64,000 nucleotides of DNA from positions 2,730,401 through 2,794,400 of the forward strand of contig NC_049980.1 of assembly GCF_000003815.2 (NCBI RefSeq). The letters are read 5' to 3'. Source of the stretch: Branchiostoma floridae (lineage: Eukaryota; Chordata; Leptocardii; Amphioxiformes; Branchiostomatidae). How positions within the stretch are numbered: position 1 is the first letter of the stretch; each line of letters begins with the position of its first letter. Positions 60,080 through 64,000 of this stretch are shown in pieces. The notes below the pieces were generated by a model. It was not told the DNA's origin and did no database searches. It saw only the letters and a program-made list of their open reading frames with translations. The position numbers were made by a program, and so were the translations under genes.

Positions 60080-61471
60080 TTAAACCTCCCCATCGGACAT
60101 AAATCAGCTCCGCCCGTCTCACTCACGTCTCTCATAGCCAAAGTATGTGAGAGTTTCATGGCCACATGGGACCTACAGGACATAGAGAAGAACATATCTC
60201 CAGATCAATACGGATGTCTAAAAGGCCGATCGACCACACACTGTCTCGTCAGCCTCGCCGATCAACTCTACAAGACTGCCGACAGACTTGGCACTTGTAG
60301 CACATGGGTGCTTACAGACTACAGCAAGGCTTTCGACCTCGTCGAAACATCTGCTTGAGATGGGAGTCAGACCAGGACTTTTACCTTGGCTTACCAACTT
60401 TCATTCGGGACGCAGCCAGAAGACCAGATATCACGATGTACTGTCACGAACAAAACAACTTACGAGCGGTCTGGCACAGGGGACCAAACTAGGACCAATA
60501 GTGTTCATCGTCCACACGAACAAATCAACAGACAGCATGTAATCTCCCACCCGGGCCTTCGTCGACGACCTAAACATCAATGAATCAAGACTTCTCTCCG
60601 AAACATCCCAGCTACAGAATGAACTCAATGAACTGTCTTTGTGGTCAGATGAGAACAGCATGAAACTGAACCCTGCAAAATGTAAGGCCGTTCATGTCTG
60701 TTTCAGTCGCACACCACCTTCGCCACCCACTCTCACTATCCGCGGACATGAGCTAGAGGTTGTGTCGCCAAGTGTCCAGGAGTAACGTTCCAAGCAGAAC
60801 TAGGGTGGGACATGACGAAGAAAGGAAGCCAGAGACTGTACCTTCTATGCAGACTCTGACAGTTTAATCTACCTGTGGAAGACCTGGTCACCGTATACAC
60901 CTGCTTCATCCATCCCGTTCTGGAATACGCTGCCCCAGTCGGTCACCATGGCATTACGAACACAAAAAACAAGAAGATCGAAAGAATCCAACGGCGGGCA
61001 ACTAGGATCATCCTAGAACATACTGGCCCTCTCATATGAGCAGTCCTGCAAATCACTGAAGTTACATAGCATATGAGAGGAGGGAGGACCTGTGCCTGGA
61101 GTTTGGAAAGAAGCTGGCCAAGTCAAACCTGTACCACACCTGGTTACCACGCACCAGAGGTGAAGTGACGGGGAGGGAAACAAGACAAAAAACAAAATCG
61201 ACATCATATCAGTACGAACAAATCGATATGCCAAAAGTCCAATACCTTATATTGTCAACCTCTTGAACAGCAGTAAATAACTTTTATCTAGCACCGATGT
61301 GTAATGATTATTGTATTTTAATGATTATTGTATTTTATTGTTGTAAATTGACGACACATGTATATAAGTTGATTGATGTATTTTTACCTGTAGTGTTTGT
61401 AAAAAGTTGTAACGGTGAATCTCGCATGCGCAGTTCAGCTTTTTGGCTGCCAGGAGAGTTCAATCGTACAC

Positions 61472-61490
61472 CCGATCTCGGAAGTTAAGC
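61472..61490 (+). other. Short 5S rRNA-like segment
   Basis: CCGATCTCGGAAGTTAAGC matches the conserved internal promoter region of metazoan 5S rRNA. Only about 19 bp are recognisable, so this is not a functional gene. It may be the remnant of a 5S-derived SINE head. Confidence 0.35.
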
Positions 61491-61569
61491 CACGCGCTTA
61501 CATTATAATCAACAATACATGGTTGTTGTACAGCTGAATTGCAAGCTTAAAATAGACGTTGCTTAAGTG

Positions 61570-61885
61570 CAAGGGTCTGGAACAGCTGCCATTTGGCGCT
61601 AACTCAGGTGACCTCAATACGAAAGCATTTGCCCCAAGTGCGGCCATAGGACTTAACGTTTTGAACTCCTGACACACCGGGAAGGACCACTACTGTCTTC
61701 CATAAGTGTGGCGGTTCTTTAACGTGTGGATCTCCTCAAATACGGGACCCCCATTTAACGTCCTATCTGAGGGACAATGCTAACCGAAGTTAGGTACTCT
61801 ACCTTAGTGAAGTGAGGAAAGTCGTGTTAAGAGACCTTCCCAAGCGCACAAGATCGGTGGTATTTCAACTGATTCGAACCTAGAA
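61570..61885 (-). mobile_element. SINE, minus orientation
   Basis: Read on minus it has 'ggttcgaatcagttg' (B box-like), 'cttgtgcgcttgggaagg', 'ggacgttaaatgggggtccc' and 'gtatttgaggagatccaca'. The same modules occur at 49640-49968. The tRNA head is degraded. Confidence 0.65.
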
Positions 61886-61899
61886 CCTCTGGGTTATGT

Positions 61900-62045
61900 A
61901 ACACACACAGCTCCTTTACACACGACTACTTTAAACACAGCTCCTTCGCACACTGCCCATTCACATACAGCTCATTCACATAGTTTCTTATCACACACAG
62001 ATCCTTCACAAACAGCTCCTTTACTAAGCACAAACAGCCCATACT
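61900..62045. repeat. Degenerate short tandem repeat
   Basis: About seven imperfect copies of 'cacagctccttcacaca', roughly 18-20 bp apart. Confidence 0.55.
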
Positions 62046-63078
62046 GCTAAAACAGCTTTTGTACCAGTGTGCTTTCTTAGATCTGAGTAGCTTGACGTGA
62101 TAGCCAGCCCAGGTAGACAGTCTAGCCTTTTCCGTCAACCCACATAAGAGAGGGACTTGGAGAAGTATGTGTCATCACATTCATTCCTGAAAAATATTTC
62201 ATTTCAAATCTACTCCCTTACAATGTAAACAACAAGCAATATTGTAACATAAGTTTATGCTCCATTCATTCATTCTTACTTGCAAAGGTATCAGTAGATT
62301 GTAATGATAATGAGATTTGTATATTCTACATGTATGACATACAATGTACATTGTAAAGAAGTTTTCCCCCCATATTATCCAGGACCTAAACAAACGAGTA
62401 ATCAAAGTCCAGCTGGCATCAAGTTGATTCTTAAGCCTATTTTAAAAGACACAACAGCAAGAACAGCTGAAAGACTTACTACAATGTAGATATCAAACAA
62501 AATTCATGTTTCACTTCTTCCTTCAATGATGTCACAGACTTTGAATCCTCAGTTTAAGTTTTAAAAGACCATTTTGGCAGGATGTTGCATCAGAGAGTCC
62601 AAAGATTAAAAGAAAATAACTTCAGTGTGCTTTGATTTTTCAAAGACACCTAAATTGGCAGAATATGCACCTTTTGTCATAACTTACAAGTAGCTGACCA
62701 TATTCCGAGTTAAAGAAAGCATAATGGGCCACAGCAAGTGAATTTTATGGATGACATCTACACGCTCATTAATTTTTGCCTGATTTCAGAAAAAAAAAAC
62801 AAGAATTTTTCTTCTTTTGAGATGGTCCACATGTTGAAAAATTCCGAAAAATGAGCTGTAGTTGTGTTGTAGCCTAATGATTGTACATTGTACTTGTGGA
62901 AGTGACACTCACAAGGTACCCAAGACTGTACTAGTGAAACTAGTTTAATAGTTGTACCAGTGGCAATGATATAAAAGCCATGAGTGTGGTTACCAACTTT
63001 GTTAGTGATTACCAGTCTACACTTGTGTCACTTTTACTTCATGTCTAGAATACAGGAATGAATGCCTTATTGGCTGTG
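62046..63078. other. No recognised gene
   Basis: AT-rich, no domain-bearing frame or clear repeat boundary. Confidence 0.4.
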
Positions 63079-63086
63079 TTACCTGA

Positions 63087-63811
63087 CAGGGCTCGAAATA
63101 CTGGGTGCATGTGCACCTTGGTGCACCCAAAATTGGAACCAATTTTTTCTGTGAGTGCAACAGGTGTGATGGCGTCACTGTTTTGGTTGAATAGATTTAA
63201 TAGAGTTGGAAGCATACTTCAAGACTCCACCTTCTCACACGTGGTGTCAGAAGTGGGATGTTCAATGAAGGAAAGACAGTAGGTGAGGATCCATGCAAGA
63301 AAGGCAGATTACTACATCCGGGGAACTGAGTAAGTAGACCGATTGTCGATAGCTTGTGCCAAGAGCCAGTGTTGATGAGACCTTACTTTGAGAAGACTTT
63401 CATCCTAACAGAGATTGGAGCAGTGCTGACACAGATAGCCAGGACCTCCCTGTGGTGTATGTGAGCCGGAAGTTACTACCCCGTGAAGGGAACTACTCCT
63501 GAGAAGGAGTGTCTGGTAATCAAGTATGCGGTCGAGACACTCCACTACTACCTAATCGGGAGGAAGTTTGTCATCATGATGGAACACCATCCTCTGCAGT
63601 GGCTGAACCAGATGAAACACCATAACCAGAGGCTCACAAGATAGAGCATGTGCCTGCAATAGTTATCAAGTTTTCTTAGTTATGAACAAAAATGCATTGT
63701 ACTAGTAGTTTGTTTGTTTTCTGAAATTCTACTTTATCTTTTGTGGTCACCCAATTTTTTAGATTAAGTGCACCAGTGCACCCAATCCAAAAAAATCAAT
63801 TTCGAGCCCTG
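63087..63811. mobile_element. hAT-like element with CAGGGCTCGAAAT ends
   Basis: The left end CAGGGCTCGAAAT and right end ATTTCGAGCCCTG are inverted. 8-bp flanks TTACCTGA (63079-63086) and TTACCATA (63812-63819) agree at six positions. CAGGG termini with an 8-bp duplication are typical of hAT. Subterminal 'gggtgcacc' hairpins lie at both ends. No transposase; the interior contains a Gypsy-like fragment. Confidence 0.75.
63390..63650 (+). pseudogene. Ty3/Gypsy-type RNase H fragment
   Basis: Encodes PVVYVSRKLLPREGNYS, then after a frame slip PEKECLVIKYAVETLHYYL, GRKFVIMMEHHPLQWLN and NQRLT. These are the RNase H signatures of Ty3/Gypsy pol (EKE...A..W/Y, DH.PLQWL), with the usual Asp of DH replaced by Glu. 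Only about 85 residues remain; no RT, integrase or LTR is visible. Confidence 0.75.
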
Positions 63812-64000
63812 TTACCATATTTTGTCCTTTAATTCAACTATACACACTTGATTAACATTTCAATCTCCTGTGCAGTCTTCATTTGTTGGCCATCTTTATG
63901 CACGTTTCTCCCTCTTGGCAGGTGTCTTCAGTGCTTGCAAATACACGACACTCAGGCCGATAGTGCAGTTCAGCACAGAACTGATAGACTGCGTCAGAAG

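Larger units (their letters stand above)
57860..61250 (+). pseudogene. Degraded LINE with three nested insertions
   Basis: The endonuclease starts near 57931 (VPFVLLCNARSLANKLDEFH) and resumes after a foreign insertion at 58352 (WGGGVALYVKDS near 58468, MGDFNHMD near 58654). A linker follows (about 59060-59250). Then come RT motif A (LTDYSKAFDLV, about 60310), motif B (LAQGTKLGPIVF, about 60473), motif C (FVDDL, about 60556) and the thumb (RRATRIILEH, about 60992). Stops and frame breaks are frequent. The sequence around motif C suggests a CR1-like clade different from the 18.5-kb copy, but I cannot assign it firmly. Confidence 0.8.

Overview
The window looks like invertebrate-chordate DNA, most likely a lancelet (Branchiostoma). 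This is inferred from one animal-type gene with introns (a Kv2 potassium channel) set in a dense mix of MITEs, tRNA-derived SINEs and several LINE clades, plus hAT-like, Penelope-like and Gypsy-like remnants. There are no bacterial-style operons. Two runs of exactly 100 N (8151-8250, 26669-26768) mark assembly gaps of unknown size.

Layout. 1-35.2 kb holds no recognised host exon. If the Kv2 first exon lies to the left, this whole stretch is Kv2 intron. It carries two 816-bp copies of one TA-flanked DNA element (6740-7555, 30488-31303) and a 190-bp hairpin MITE with the same ends (24197-24386). It also carries hAT-like elements with 8-bp target duplications, a 5'-truncated LINE (18.56-21.49 kb), a Penelope-like fragment and a SINE sitting in a 27-bp tandem array. 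35248-37385 is the large 3' coding exon of a Kv2 (Shab/KCNB) channel, with one apparent missing base just after the S6 Pro-x-Pro motif. 37.4-40.8 kb is featureless to me.

41.6-57.5 kb is the most notable part. I read it as one nested structure. A LINE relic (40.8-41.64 kb) is hit by a DNA transposon with 86-bp terminal inverted repeats (41648-57450), flanked by TTAATTAA/TTAATTAT. The element carries a minus-strand, intron-containing transposase gene of a family common in invertebrates and fishes. That gene is itself split by about 11.4 kb of inserted DNA (43362 to about 54795). On either side of the insertion the transposase frame joins directly. The 5' part of the gene contains a 30/36-bp minisatellite that stays in frame for about 1.16 kb.

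57.8-61.3 kb is a degraded LINE containing three nested insertions: another LINE's 3' end, a tRNA SINE with an intact 11-bp target duplication, and a palindromic MITE. 61.4-64 kb holds a SINE and a hAT-like element enclosing a Gypsy-type RNase H fragment. The biology visible is one neuronal-type channel gene and several layers of transposon insertion. All family names rest on motif recognition, not on database searches.
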